A stretch of DNA of 64,000 nt from Paracoccus shanxieyensis (GTDB taxonomy: Bacteria > Pseudomonadota > Alphaproteobacteria > Rhodobacterales > Rhodobacteraceae). Under the pieces are notes generated by a model. The model was not told the origin of the DNA, ran no database searches, and saw nothing but the letters and a program-made list of their open reading frames with translations. The translations under genes were made by a program, and so were the position numbers. This document shows, piece after piece, positions 8,335-17,288 of this stretch (positions are counted from its first letter, which is position 1; the number at the start of each line of letters is the position of its first letter). The stretch spans positions 1 to 64,000 of the forward strand of contig NZ_WMII01000009.1 of assembly GCF_009711265.1 (NCBI RefSeq), written 5' to 3'.

Positions 8335-9527
8335 GTCGCGGTGAACCGATTTGCAGCGCGGGTGATGCGGCCGGGAGAGTGGTGGCGCTGCGCAAAACGC
8401 TGCTGCAGCGGGATCGGCCCGGCGGTGATGGCGAAATAATCATAGTCTCCGGGGCGGTCGAAGGCGCAGAGATACTGAAAATGCAGCCGGAACCAGTGGC
8501 CCTTCAAGCTTGCCTGCTTTTCGGGGGACAGCGTTTGCTTGAACGCACCGGAAAGCACCAGCGGGTGGCGCTGATCGGCCGGGGCCACACCTGAAACCGC
8601 CACCGGATCGCACAGCCCGAAACAGCAGGCATCGCCCGGCGCGCTGACATCGACCCATGCCAGCTCGTCCCGCGTCGACAGAAAGCGCAGATCGGCGCGC
8701 AGCTGGTTCGCACGCGGCAGATATGACGCCATCGGCACGACATGGCCCAGCGACAGATAGGACAGCCGCGCCCCCTGCGGCACGCGCCCCGCGCGGATCA
8801 GATCGGCCAGCACCGACACCCCCAGATAGGCGCCGGAACTGTGGCCGACGACCAGCACCTCGTCCCAATCCTCGCCCAGCACCTTGGCGATGCGGTCGCT
8901 GAACTGCGCCAGCCGTTCGCGCAGCGCCGGGGGATAGGCGCCCATGTCACGGGCGGTGAAGGCATAGTCATGCATCAGATAATAGGCAAAGATCCGGCCA
9001 TCGATGCGCCGCCACATCAAAAGCCCGGCCCATGTCACCGCCGCCATCACCGGAAGCGCGATCCATGCGCCAAGCCCCGTCAGGCGGCCAAGCCCCCAGC
9101 CAAGCCCCGCACCCACCAGCAGCGCCAGAAGCAACTGGCCCAGCAGCACCACCACCGGGTAAAGCGCCGCGATCACCGGGCCGCGCCGCAGCCGCATCAG
9201 ACGAAACAGCGCACCCGTGCCGATATAGGCCCATGCGGTGCGCGCCAGCTGACCATAGGTCGCGGCGATCGACTGGCCCATCGAGCCTGCGACGATATCG
9301 GCCCAGACCAGCACCTCGATTTCGCTTTCGGCCGTCATGCCGCCGAACTGGGCCGTGACGCCCCAGCCAAAGCCCGTGCGGTCGCGACGCGCGCCGAAAT
9401 CCAGCGCATAGCCGGAAATGCGCGCCTGTTCTGCGCCCTCGCGCTTGTAAAGCTCGCGGTAGCGGCGCGGCGGAATCGGGTCATATCCGGGGATATAGAG
9501 GACGCGGCGGCGAAAGGGGCGGGTCAT
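8331..9527 (-). CDS. Membrane-embedded alpha/beta-hydrolase-like protein
   Basis: About 398 residues from ATG 9527, chosen because fold similarity starts at RRRVLYIPGYDP; an upstream in-frame start at 9578 adds only 17 unremarkable residues. The nucleophile elbow is GHSSG (Ser230). Two long hydrophobic stretches at about 118-145 and 151-172 are inserted before the elbow, predicting membrane anchoring. Later Asp and His residues (VDVSAPGDACC, LKGHWFRLHFQY) could complete a triad. It is not a family I can name. It is translationally coupled to the P450 and lies 54 bp after an M48 peptidase gene, so a lipid or hydrophobic ester substrate is plausible but unproven. Confidence 0.7.
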   Translation of the reverse strand: MTRPFRRRVLYIPGYDPIPPRRYRELYKREGAEQARISGYALDFGARRDRTGFGWGVTAQFGGMTAESEIEVLVWADIVAGSMGQSIAATYGQLARTAWAYIGTGALFRLMRLRRGPVIAALYPVVVLLGQLLLALLVGAGLGWGLGRLTGLGAWIALPVMAAVTWAGLLMWRRIDGRIFAYYLMHDYAFTARDMGAYPPALRERLAQFSDRIAKVLGEDWDEVLVVGHSSGAYLGVSVLADLIRAGRVPQGARLSYLSLGHVVPMASYLPRANQLRADLRFLSTRDELAWVDVSAPGDACCFGLCDPVAVSGVAPADQRHPLVLSGAFKQTLSPEKQASLKGHWFRLHFQYLCAFDRPGDYDYFAITAGPIPLQQRFAQRHHSPGRITRAANRFTAT

Positions 9528-9581
9528 CTGAACTCGGAGGTTTTGCAACCGCAGCATAATGCAATCGTTCGCCGCCACAAG

Positions 9582-10265
9582 TCAGAGGATGTTCCATCGC
9601 GCTTCCAGTTTCTCGATCGCCTCGATCCGGGCCTGCGTCTTGGGATGCGACAGCAGCCATGCCGGCGCGGTGGCGCGTCCGCCCGACAGTTTTTCAAGCT
9701 TGCGGAACAGATCCTTTTGCGGCTTGGTGCCAAGCCCGGCCTTGACCATCAGCGCGCTGGCAAAGGCATCGGCCTCGAATTCGTCCTGCCGCGACAGGCG
9801 CGCGGCGACGGCGGCGGCGGCAAGGTTGGCGATCCAGCCGCCGATGCCGGGCAGGAAGCGGCCAAGCACGCCCGCCAGCACCATGCGGATGGCGTTCTGG
9901 CCCGCGAAATCCACCATCCGCCTGCGGGAATGGCCATGGGCGACATGGCCCAGCTCATGCGCGATGACCGAGGCAAGCTCGGCCTCGGTCACGTCATTGG
10001 CGTCCAGACGGTCCAGAAAGCCCCGGGTCAGAAAGATGCGGCCATCGGGCGCCGCAAGGCCGTTGACCTGCGGGATTTCATAGACATGCGCCTTGACCGG
10101 CGGCAGGTCCATGGCGCGGCCCAGACGTTCCAGCATCGGCGTCAGCCGGGGATGGGTCAGCGGCGTGGATTTCTCGCGCAGTTCGGCCTTCAGCCGATAC
10201 AGCGAGAAAAACCACATCGCGGCGGCGTAAAGGATGATCAGCAGGATCGGGGTATATCTAAGCAT
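9582..10265 (-). CDS. M48-family metalloprotease
   Basis: Membrane-anchored zinc peptidase of 227 residues. A single N-terminal transmembrane helix (residues about 4-22) precedes the catalytic domain. Zinc ligands are HELGH (103-107) and the downstream glutamate in DEFEADAFA (161-169). This small M48 type resembles HtpX/BepA catalytic domains without HtpX's extra helices or TPR repeats. It sits 27 bp after the VWA gene and 54 bp before the hydrolase gene on the same strand, so co-transcription is likely. Its target is unknown; membrane or periplasmic protein quality control is the family norm. Confidence 0.9.
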   Translation of the reverse strand: MLRYTPILLIILYAAAMWFFSLYRLKAELREKSTPLTHPRLTPMLERLGRAMDLPPVKAHVYEIPQVNGLAAPDGRIFLTRGFLDRLDANDVTEAELASVIAHELGHVAHGHSRRRMVDFAGQNAIRMVLAGVLGRFLPGIGGWIANLAAAAVAARLSRQDEFEADAFASALMVKAGLGTKPQKDLFRKLEKLSGGRATAPAWLLSHPKTQARIEAIEKLEARWNIL

Positions 10266-10292
10266 CTGCCGAATATGGCGTGGCGCGCGCCG

Positions 10293-11474
10293 TTAGCCAA
10301 GCAGCCGCATGGCCTGCGTCAGCCCCTGCAGGGTCAAAGGCTGCATCCGCCCGTCAAAGATCTGTTCGATCATCGCGATGGATTGCGTCTGGCGCCAATG
10401 CGGCTGCGGCACCGGGTTCAGCCACACATGATCGGGCCATGTCTCGCGCAGGCGGCGCAGCCAGACCTCGCCCGCCTCGGGGTTCCAGTGTTCGTTCGCG
10501 CCACCCGGCACCGCGATCTCATAGGGCGACATCGAGGCATCGCCCACGACAATCGCCTTATAGTCGCGGCCAAAGCGGTTCAGCACATCCCATGTCGGCA
10601 CGGTTTCGGTCCAGCGGCGGCGGTTGTCGCGCCGCAGGCCTTCATAGAGGCAGTTGTGGAAATAGAAATGTTCCAGATGCTTGAACTCGGCCCGCGCCGC
10701 CGAGAACAACTCATCCACGCGGCGGGCGTGATCGTCCATGCTGCCGCCGACATCCAGAAACAGCAGCACTTTCACGGCATTGCGCCGCTCGGGGCGGGTC
10801 TGCACATCGATATAGCCATGTTCGGCGCTGGCGCGGATGGTGCCGGGCAGATCCAGTTCCTCGGCCGCGCCGTGGCGCGCCCATTGCCGCAGCCGTTTCA
10901 GCGCCACCTTGATGTTGCGGGTGCCAAGATCGACCGAATCGTCGAAGTCGCGAAACTCGCGCCGGTCCCAGACCTTGACGGCGCGGCGATGGCGGCTTTC
11001 GTCCTGCCCGATGCGGATGCCTTCGGGGTTATAGCCGTAAGCGCCAAAGGGCGAGGTGCCCGCCGTGCCGATCCATTTATTGCCACCCTGATGACGGGTT
11101 TTCTGTTCGGCCAGCCGCTCGCGTAGTCGCCGCATCAATTCGTCGAAGCTGCCGGGGCCTTCGATCCGGGCGCGCTCTTCGGGGGTCAGCAGCTTTTCGG
11201 CCAGCTTTTCCAGCCAGTCACGGGGCAGGGTGGTCTGGTCCACCAAGGCCTCGACCGGGATGTCGTCCAGCCCGGCGAAGCTTTCGGCGAAGGCGCGGTC
11301 GAAACGGTCGATATGGGCTTCGGACTTGACCAGCGTGGCGCGCGACAGATGATAGAACCCCTCGGGGCTCCAATCCGACAGACCGGCCTGCAGTCCGGCC
11401 AGAAGGTCCAGATATTCCCGCAGGCTGGCGGGCACTCCATGCCGACGCAGACTGTCAAGGAAAGGCGTGAACAT
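10293..11474 (-). CDS. VWA-domain protein, CoxE-like
   Basis: About 393 residues from ATG 11474, whose first bases overlap the stop of the small membrane protein (TGATG). The C-terminal half is a von Willebrand A domain: strand VKVLLFLDVGGSM with a metal-ion site of DxGxS form (Asp241, Ser245) instead of the common DxSxS. The N-terminal half is charged and helical (FLDSLRRHGVPASLREYLDL), typical of CoxE/YehP-like VWA proteins. These usually work with a MoxR-type AAA ATPase as a chaperone pair, but no such ATPase adjoins it here. A signal peptide is absent, so it is probably cytosolic. Confidence 0.85.
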   Translation of the reverse strand: MFTPFLDSLRRHGVPASLREYLDLLAGLQAGLSDWSPEGFYHLSRATLVKSEAHIDRFDRAFAESFAGLDDIPVEALVDQTTLPRDWLEKLAEKLLTPEERARIEGPGSFDELMRRLRERLAEQKTRHQGGNKWIGTAGTSPFGAYGYNPEGIRIGQDESRHRRAVKVWDRREFRDFDDSVDLGTRNIKVALKRLRQWARHGAAEELDLPGTIRASAEHGYIDVQTRPERRNAVKVLLFLDVGGSMDDHARRVDELFSAARAEFKHLEHFYFHNCLYEGLRRDNRRRWTETVPTWDVLNRFGRDYKAIVVGDASMSPYEIAVPGGANEHWNPEAGEVWLRRLRETWPDHVWLNPVPQPHWRQTQSIAMIEQIFDGRMQPLTLQGLTQAMRLLG

Positions 11475-11638
11475 CAGGTCATCCGGCTGATCAGCACGGT
11501 CAGGAACAGGCCCAGAATGGCCAGCCCCATGGCATGGGCCGCGGCATATTGCAGCTTGTCGGCCCGCGCGCCGCCGCGTTTTGCGGCCCGCATCCAGCCG
11601 ATCAAGGCGCCCAGAAGAAATCCAGCGATCACGATCAT
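11474..11638 (-). CDS. Small two-helix membrane protein
   Basis: Predicted 54-residue protein from ATG 11638 with AGGGAT upstream. It has two hydrophobic helices (IVIAGFLLGALIGWM and MGLAILGLFLTVLIS) separated by a basic loop (RAAKRGGARADK). The stop overlaps the VWA start by one base. I do not recognise a family. Its strict coupling to the VWA gene suggests a membrane partner. It is first in the minus-strand run that ends with the P450 gene. Confidence 0.65.
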   Translation of the reverse strand: MIVIAGFLLGALIGWMRAAKRGGARADKLQYAAAHAMGLAILGLFLTVLISRMT

Positions 11639-11743
11639 ATCCCTGCGATAGCCCCCGAAGCAGCCCCTGTCGAGAGGCAACCCCTTGAACAGGCATTGGG
11701 GGCGGGTTAACTTCAATGCAACTTGTCATCGGAGGGCGTGCAC

Positions 11744-12868
11744 ATGACGCCCAAGCGTCCCGCGGGTGCGGACGCGTTCCCGAGGAAAACGGTCGAGCCT
11801 TTCGTCACCCGCCCGGCCGAGGACGGGCCGCTTTACGCGGCGCTGGATCTTGGCACCAACAGTTGCCGGATGCTGATTGCCCGACCGATGGGCAGCCAGT
11901 TTCAGGTAGTTGACAGCTTCTCGAAGCCTGTCCAGCTGGGGCAGGGTCTTGAGGCATCCGGCAGGCTGTCGCGCCCCTCAATGGCGCGGACGGTCCATGC
12001 CTTGCAGGTGTGCCGGCGCAAGCTTGAGGCGCATGACGTGACGCGCATGCGTCTTGTCGCGACCGAGGCCTGCCGCCGTGCCCGCAACAGCCGCGATTTC
12101 CTGCGGCTGATCCGGCGCGAAACCGGGCTGCCGGTCGAGATCATCGACGCCGAGGAAGAGGCGCGGCTGGCGGTGATTTCCTGCGCGCCTCTGGTCAGTC
12201 ACCGGACCGAGCAGCTTCTGGTCGTGGATATCGGCGGCGGCTCGACCGAACTGGTCTGGATCGATCTTGAGGATGTCGAGCCGACCGAGCGCCCGCGCGC
12301 CATCATGCGGCTGTCCGACGGGTTCCGTCAGCCGCTGCCGGGCGGCGCGCGGGTGGTCGACTGGATCAGCGTGCCGCTGGGCGTGGCGACGCTGCGCGAC
12401 CAGTTCGACGATGTCGAGGACGATCAGGGGCGTTTCGCGCTGATGTCGTGGCATTTCGAGGAGATGCTGTCGGATTTCAGCCCCTATGCGCTGGCCCAGA
12501 ACATGCAGGAAAATTTTCAGGTGATCGGCACATCCGGCACCGTCACCACGGTGGCGGCCAGCCATCTGGGGCTGCGGCGCTATGACCGGACCAAGGTGGA
12601 CGGGTTGACCATGACCTCGGCGCAGATCGACCGGGTGATCCGCGATTACCTGTCGCTGGGCCCCGAGGGGCGGCGCATCGATCCGCGCATCGGCCGCGAG
12701 CGGCATGCGCTGATCATGTCGGGCGCGGCGATCTTGCAGACCCTGATGCGCGTCTGGCCGACCACGCGGCTGTCGGTTGCGGATCGCGGTCTGCGCGAGG
12801 GGCTGCTATATGCGCAGATGGTCAAGGATGGGGTGCTGGCGCCCGACGGATTGAACGGGGTAGCATAA
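11744..12868 (+). CDS. ppx: Ppx/GppA exopolyphosphatase-family phosphatase
   Basis: Member of the ASKHA fold with 374 residues, hydrolysing polyphosphate or pppGpp. Phosphate-binding loops are [13 protein letters not shown] near the N-terminus, [13 protein letters not shown] in the middle and [11 protein letters not shown] further on. I chose ATG 11744, seven bases after GGAGGG; a TTG at 11723 is less likely. It stops one base before rlmE, so the two form an operon, and is divergent from the small membrane protein across 105 bp. The enzyme is shorter than E. coli Ppx (lacking the HD-like C-terminal domains), so Ppx versus GppA activity cannot be decided from sequence. Confidence 0.9.
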   Translation: MTPKRPAGADAFPRKTVEPFVTRPAEDGPLYAALDLGTNSCRMLIARPMGSQFQVVDSFSKPVQLGQGLEASGRLSRPSMARTVHALQVCRRKLEAHDVTRMRLVATEACRRARNSRDFLRLIRRETGLPVEIIDAEEEARLAVISCAPLVSHRTEQLLVVDIGGGSTELVWIDLEDVEPTERPRAIMRLSDGFRQPLPGGARVVDWISVPLGVATLRDQFDDVEDDQGRFALMSWHFEEMLSDFSPYALAQNMQENFQVIGTSGTVTTVAASHLGLRRYDRTKVDGLTMTSAQIDRVIRDYLSLGPEGRRIDPRIGRERHALIMSGAAILQTLMRVWPTTRLSVADRGLREGLLYAQMVKDGVLAPDGLNGVA

Positions 12869-12869
12869 G

Positions 12870-13652
12870 ATGACGGACAAAAAAAAACCGGGCGGCGAAC
12901 GAAAAAGTTCGGGCCGGGGGCAGCGCGATCTGCGGGTGCGGGTCAAATCGGCCAAGGGGCGCAAGCTGTCCAGCACGTTGTGGCTGGAGCGGCAGTTGAA
13001 CGATCCCTATGTTGCGCGGGCCAAGCGCGATGGCTATCGCGGGCGCGCGGCCTACAAGATCCTTGAGCTGGATGACAAATACCGCTTTCTGGTGCCCGGC
13101 GCGCGCGTGGTCGATCTGGGCTGCGCGCCCGGTGGCTGGTGTCAGATCGCCGTGGGTCGCGTCAACGCCCTGGGCGAGAAATCGGGCAAGAAGGTCGGCC
13201 GGGTTCTGGGCGTCGATCTGCAAGAGGTCGATCCCATTGCCGGGGCCGAGATCCATCAGCTGGATTTTCTGGCCGACGGGGCCGACGATCAGGTGAAGGC
13301 GTGGCTGGGCGGCCGGGCGGATGTGGTGATGTCGGACATGGCGGCGGCCTCCTCGGGGCACAAGGGCACGGACCACCTGCGCATCGTCGCGCTGATCGAG
13401 GCGGCGCTGGCCTTTGCCTTCGACGTGCTGGAGCCGGGCGGCACCTTCGTCGCCAAAGTGCTGGCCGGGGGCGCCGAGAATGAGATGCAGGCTTTGCTGA
13501 AGCGCAATTTCCGCAAGGTGGCCAATGTGAAGCCGCCTGCCAGCCGGTCGGATTCCTCGGAAAAATTCGTTGTGGCTCAGGGGTTTCGCGGTAATGGCGC
13601 GGCGGATGCGGCGCTGGATGAAGATGACGACGGGGTTGACCGGCTGGACTGA
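12870..13652 (+). CDS. rlmE: 23S rRNA (uridine-2552-2'-O)-methyltransferase
   Basis: FtsJ/RrmJ-family enzyme of 260 residues that methylates U2552 of 23S rRNA in the 50S A-loop. The SAM-binding motif is [15 protein letters not shown]. The K-D-K-E catalytic tetrad is visible: Lys in RAAYKILE, Asp in VMSDMAA, Lys in [10 protein letters not shown] and Glu in [10 protein letters not shown]- and C-terminal extensions are charged; the C-terminus is very acidic (DEDDDG). The fourth to sixth codons form a run of nine A residues (12879-12887). It lies one base after ppx. Confidence 0.95.
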   Translation: MTDKKKPGGERKSSGRGQRDLRVRVKSAKGRKLSSTLWLERQLNDPYVARAKRDGYRGRAAYKILELDDKYRFLVPGARVVDLGCAPGGWCQIAVGRVNALGEKSGKKVGRVLGVDLQEVDPIAGAEIHQLDFLADGADDQVKAWLGGRADVVMSDMAAASSGHKGTDHLRIVALIEAALAFAFDVLEPGGTFVAKVLAGGAENEMQALLKRNFRKVANVKPPASRSDSSEKFVVAQGFRGNGAADAALDEDDDGVDRLD

Positions 13653-13689
13653 GCGTCTGGCCTTGCCGCGCGTGGCGTCGTCGTGATTT

Positions 13690-13709
13690 GGGTATTTGAA
13701 AAACAAGGA
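13690..13709. repeat. Dispersed repeat, solitary left arm (copy 3)
   Basis: GGGTATTTGAAAAACAAGGA is identical to the left arm of copy 1 over 20 bases, but no complementary right arm follows before the AraC gene. It lies between convergent rlmE (stop 13652) and the AraC regulator (stop 13768). A decayed copy or an independent functional half is possible. Confidence 0.75.
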
Positions 13710-13767
13710 TGCTGAGGCGCGTCCTGCGCAGCCGTCTTGGGTTTTCCGGCGGCGGGGTCTGGCTTTT

Positions 13768-14817
13768 TCAGTCCTGCGGCGGGTTGCGGTGGATGGCGCG
13801 GAAATCCTCGGGGGTGCGGCCGGTTGCGGCGGCGAAGCTGCGCACGAAATGGCCGAGGCCCGAGAAGCCCAGGTCCCGCGCGATCTGGCCTGCCGTCATG
13901 TTGGTGTCGCGCAGCAGGCTTGCCGCGCGGTCCAGCCGCAGCCGGTAGAGCAGGTCCAGCGCGCGCTTGCCGCGGCTTTGCTGGCAGGCGCGGTCCAGAT
14001 GTGTCTGCGTGCAGCCCAGATCGCGGGCGAGTTCGGCGATGGTCTGGTTTCTCGCGATATTCGCACCCGCCAAGGCCAGAAAGCGTTCGGTCAGCGGCTG
14101 AGCCTCGGTCACGCGCTGGTTCAGCATGCGCTGCGCCTGCGATCCTTCGGCCAGCCGCGACAGCGCGACCGAGAGCAGGCCGAGGTGACAGGCGGTGGCG
14201 CTGACCTCGGTCGGGTTGCGCGGGCTGCCGTGACCCAGTGCGAGCAGAGCCGGTTCGATCAGCGCCTGATCGGCGGGATCGGGCAGCCCGCTGCGGAAGC
14301 CGGTCGGAAAGGGGATCTGCAACTGCTTGACCAGATGCGGCGGGATCAGCAGCGCGCAGCCCTGAACATCTGCGGGCGGTTGCATGGAAAATGCGGTCCC
14401 TGCCGGGATCAGCGCGATACGGTCCGCCGTCAGCGGGTGCTGCTGGCCGGGAAAGCGGATGGCCAATGTGCCATCGGTCACCCGGATCAGGATATGATCG
14501 CCCCTGACGCGCGGCGCGATATCCGGACCTTGGCCGCCAAAGCGCCCGCGCGCGGCCCCCCCCCAATGGAAGGCCGCGAGCGGCACCAGCCGCAGCCCGT
14601 CCCCGGGGGCCGAGCGCGGCAGATGTCCGGGCGCGGGGGCCGGTCGGGCCGTCAGCACGGTCTCCGCATCCTTGCTGTCCTGCTGCGCGCGCAGGTCCAC
14701 CTGCGAGGGTTCCAGGATGACGCCCGCCGTGATCCCCGCCCGCATCAGCCGTTCGATGATACCATCATCATCAAGACGCGGTTCCGGACGGGGCAGGTGG
14801 CGCAGCGTGTTGGTCAT
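13768..14817 (-). CDS. AraC-family transcriptional regulator
   Basis: Predicted 349-residue activator. The C-terminal 100 residues form two helix-turn-helix units: TIAELARDLGCTQTHLDRAC and TAGQIARDLGFSGLGHFVRS, the latter followed by FAAATGRTPEDFRAIH, the AraC signature. The N-terminal 200 residues form a cupin-like sensing domain (IAPRVRGDHILIRVTDG) with no identifiable ligand. Codons 85-88 contain a run of nine G residues (plus-strand C run 14556-14564). It stands alone between miaA and rlmE, so its targets cannot be deduced from context. Confidence 0.9.
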   Translation of the reverse strand: MTNTLRHLPRPEPRLDDDGIIERLMRAGITAGVILEPSQVDLRAQQDSKDAETVLTARPAPAPGHLPRSAPGDGLRLVPLAAFHWGGAARGRFGGQGPDIAPRVRGDHILIRVTDGTLAIRFPGQQHPLTADRIALIPAGTAFSMQPPADVQGCALLIPPHLVKQLQIPFPTGFRSGLPDPADQALIEPALLALGHGSPRNPTEVSATACHLGLLSVALSRLAEGSQAQRMLNQRVTEAQPLTERFLALAGANIARNQTIAELARDLGCTQTHLDRACQQSRGKRALDLLYRLRLDRAASLLRDTNMTAGQIARDLGFSGLGHFVRSFAAATGRTPEDFRAIHRNPPQD

Positions 14818-14920
14818 ACCGTGATTCTCACGTTTCGGTGAGTTCAGGCTAGCTCACCCTGGGTTCGATTAGCGAACGCATTTAACGCCTTAAAGTTGCA
14901 AAATGTTTAATATGTTGCTT

Positions 14921-15802
14921 TCAGGCAGCGCCATCGACGCGAAGCTGCGTCCAGTCCCGCAGCCGGCCGCGAAAGAAGATGCGCTGCGATTTGGCATATT
15001 GCCGCGAGGCGATGATGGCGCGGTCGATGGCCTCGGGCAGCGTGGTTTCGTGGCGCAGATAGCCGATCAGTTCGGGGGCGCCGATGGCGCGGGCCCAAAG
15101 CGCCACGGGATCCCAGACGGGCAGCATGGCGCGGACCTCATCCAGCGCGCCCTGATCCATCATCAGGTGGAACCGGCGGGCGATGCGGTCCGCCAGCCAG
15201 TCGCGGTCGCTGGTCAGGACCAGACGCGTGGCGCTGTCGGCGCCGATCAGCGGCGGCGGTGTTTCGGCCTGCCATGCGGTAATGCCGCGCCCGGTGCTTT
15301 GCAGCACCTCCCATGCGCGCTGGACGCGGGCGGGGTTGCGCAGGTCGATCCGCCGGGCGGTCGCGTCGTCAAGCTGCGCTGCCATCTGCGCCAGCCCGTC
15401 GGGTTGGGCCATGCGGGCATCGGCCTCGGCCCGGATATGGGCGGGAACGGGGGGGATCACCGCCAGCCCCTGCGACAGGGCGTGCAGATACAGCCCCGTG
15501 CCGCCCACCACGATCAGCCGCGCGCCGGTCGAAAGCAGCGCCTGCACCTCGGAGAGCCAGGCGCCGACCGAATAGGGCGTGCCGGGGGCCAGATGGCCAT
15601 AAAGCCGGTGCGGGGCCAGCGCCTCTTCGTGAAGCGAGGGCCGGGCCGAGATCACCCGCCAGCACGACCAGACCTGCAAGGCATCGGCGTTGACGATCAG
15701 CCCGCCCTGATCCTGCGCGATCTGCAGGGCAAGCGCGGATTTGCCGCTGGCGGTCGGCCCGGCGATCAGCACATGCCGGTCCGGCGGGATCGTCGCAGCC
15801 AT
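14921..15802 (-). CDS. miaA: tRNA dimethylallyltransferase
   Basis: Transfers the dimethylallyl group to A37 of tRNAs reading codons beginning with U. About 293 residues from ATG 15802; an ATG at 15817 is an alternative with no better ribosome site. P-loop [10 protein letters not shown] at the N-terminus, [10 protein letters not shown] mid-protein and [12 protein letters not shown] near the C-terminus are the MiaA signatures. The usual DSMQVYR substrate loop reads [11 protein letters not shown], a mild departure. It is divergent from pyrH with 105 bp between starts. The open frame continues far upstream antisense to pyrH, but that part is not MiaA. Confidence 0.93.
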   Translation of the reverse strand: MAATIPPDRHVLIAGPTASGKSALALQIAQDQGGLIVNADALQVWSCWRVISARPSLHEEALAPHRLYGHLAPGTPYSVGAWLSEVQALLSTGARLIVVGGTGLYLHALSQGLAVIPPVPAHIRAEADARMAQPDGLAQMAAQLDDATARRIDLRNPARVQRAWEVLQSTGRGITAWQAETPPPLIGADSATRLVLTSDRDWLADRIARRFHLMMDQGALDEVRAMLPVWDPVALWARAIGAPELIGYLRHETTLPEAIDRAIIASRQYAKSQRIFFRGRLRDWTQLRVDGAA

Positions 15803-15907
15803 GTCGTGACGCTGCATCACCTTGCGGGCATTCTTGGGCTGTTGAACATGGTCGGTATTTGCGACATTTTGCCCGGCAATGAAATCCCCCGTGAAAGGTG
15901 CCTTTTG

Positions 15908-16639
15908 ATGTCCGAACTTATGCCGCAAGCCGGAAAGTATTCGCGCGTTCTGCTGAAGATCTCGGGCGAGGCGCTGATGGGGGACCAGGGCTATGGCCTG
16001 CATCCGCCGACCGTCGCCCGCATCGCCCATGAGGTGAAGTCGGTTCATGACATGGGCGTCGAGATCTGCATGGTCATCGGCGGCGGCAATATCTTCCGCG
16101 GTCTGCAGGGCAGCGCGCAGGGCATGGAGCGGGCGACCGCCGATTACATGGGGATGCTGGCCACCATCATGAACGCGCTGGGGATGCAGGCTGCGCTGGA
16201 GGCCGAGGGCATCCATACCCGCGTCATCAGTGCCATCCGCATGGATGAGGTGGCCGAACCCTATATCCGCCGTCGCGCCATGCGCCACCTTGAAAAGAAG
16301 CGCGTCATCATCTTCGCTGCGGGCACCGGCAACCCCTATTTCACCACCGATACCGCGGCCACGCTGCGGGCCAATGAAATGGGCTGCGAGGCGATCTTCA
16401 AAGGCACCAAGGTCGATGGCGTCTATGACAAGGATCCCAAGAAGCACGCTGATGCCAAGCGCTATGACAGCGTGACCTATGATGAGGTGCTGCAAAAACA
16501 TCTGGGCGTCATGGATGCCTCGGCCATTGCGCTGGCGCGCGACAACAACCTGCCGATCATCGTGTTCTCGCTGGACGAGCCGGGCGGTTTCCGGGGGATT
16601 CTTGCCGGGCAGGGCACTTATACGCGGGTGCATGGCTAA
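15908..16639 (+). CDS. pyrH: UMP kinase
   Basis: Hexameric bacterial UMP kinase of 243 residues, making UDP from UMP and ATP. Start ATG 15908 follows GAAAGGTG at proper spacing and gives the normal N-terminus [20 protein letters not shown]. The nucleotide and effector segments [27 protein letters not shown] and [16 protein letters not shown] match the family. It is first gene of the envelope/translation operon ending in skp. Pathway link: it feeds pyrimidine nucleotides used by the downstream CTP-dependent cdsA. Confidence 0.97.
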   Translation: MSELMPQAGKYSRVLLKISGEALMGDQGYGLHPPTVARIAHEVKSVHDMGVEICMVIGGGNIFRGLQGSAQGMERATADYMGMLATIMNALGMQAALEAEGIHTRVISAIRMDEVAEPYIRRRAMRHLEKKRVIIFAAGTGNPYFTTDTAATLRANEMGCEAIFKGTKVDGVYDKDPKKHADAKRYDSVTYDEVLQKHLGVMDASAIALARDNNLPIIVFSLDEPGGFRGILAGQGTYTRVHG

Positions 16640-16719
16640 AATTTCCGCATAGGCTTTGCCTTGTCCGAGGCTCTCGGCTAAAAGCACGAAAAACCACAGC
16701 AGAGAGGCCATGATCCTAC

Positions 16720-17283
16720 ATGTCCGACGAGATCGAGATCGACACCGACGACCTGGAACGCCGCATGAAGGGCGCAATGGAATCCCTGCGCCATGAATTC
16801 GCGTCGCTGCGCACGGGCCGCGCCTCGGCCAGCATGGTCGAGCCGATCATGGTCGATGCCTATGGCTCGCCCACGCCGATCAACCAGATCGGCACGGTGA
16901 ACGTGCCCGAGCCGCGGCTGGTGACGATCAACGTCTGGGACAAGGCACTGGTCGCCAAGGCCGAAAAGGCCATCCGCGATTCGGGGCTGGGGATCAATCC
17001 GCAGTTGAACGGCACCATCATCATGCTGCCGATCCCGGAACTGAACGAAGAGCGCCGCCGCGACCTGACCCGCGTGGCCGCGCAATATGCCGAACATGCC
17101 CGCGTCGCGATCCGCAACGTGCGCCGCGACGGCATGGACCAGATCAAGAAGGCCAAGTCGGCCGGCATGTCCGAGGATGACCAGAAATTCTGGGAAAGCT
17201 CGGTGCAGGAACTGACCGACAAATCCATCGCCGCCGTCGATCAGGCGCTTGAATCGAAACAAGCCGAAATCATGCAGGTCTGA
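16720..17283 (+). CDS. frr: Ribosome recycling factor
   Basis: Standard 187-residue RRF that splits post-termination ribosomes with EF-G. The family pattern includes [20 protein letters not shown], the linker segment [15 protein letters not shown] and the long helix ending [12 protein letters not shown]. It starts 80 bp after pyrH with an AGAGAGGCC Shine-Dalgarno region and is followed within five bases by uppS, the usual bacterial order. Confidence 0.97.
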   Translation: MSDEIEIDTDDLERRMKGAMESLRHEFASLRTGRASASMVEPIMVDAYGSPTPINQIGTVNVPEPRLVTINVWDKALVAKAEKAIRDSGLGINPQLNGTIIMLPIPELNEERRRDLTRVAAQYAEHARVAIRNVRRDGMDQIKKAKSAGMSEDDQKFWESSVQELTDKSIAAVDQALESKQAEIMQV

Positions 17284-17288
17284 TCCAG

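Noticed and set aside
15803..16777. N-terminal extension of miaA antisense to pyrH
   Set aside because: The frame stays open upstream, but MiaA family sequence starts at the P-loop region and the extra part mirrors pyrH. The shorter start was used.
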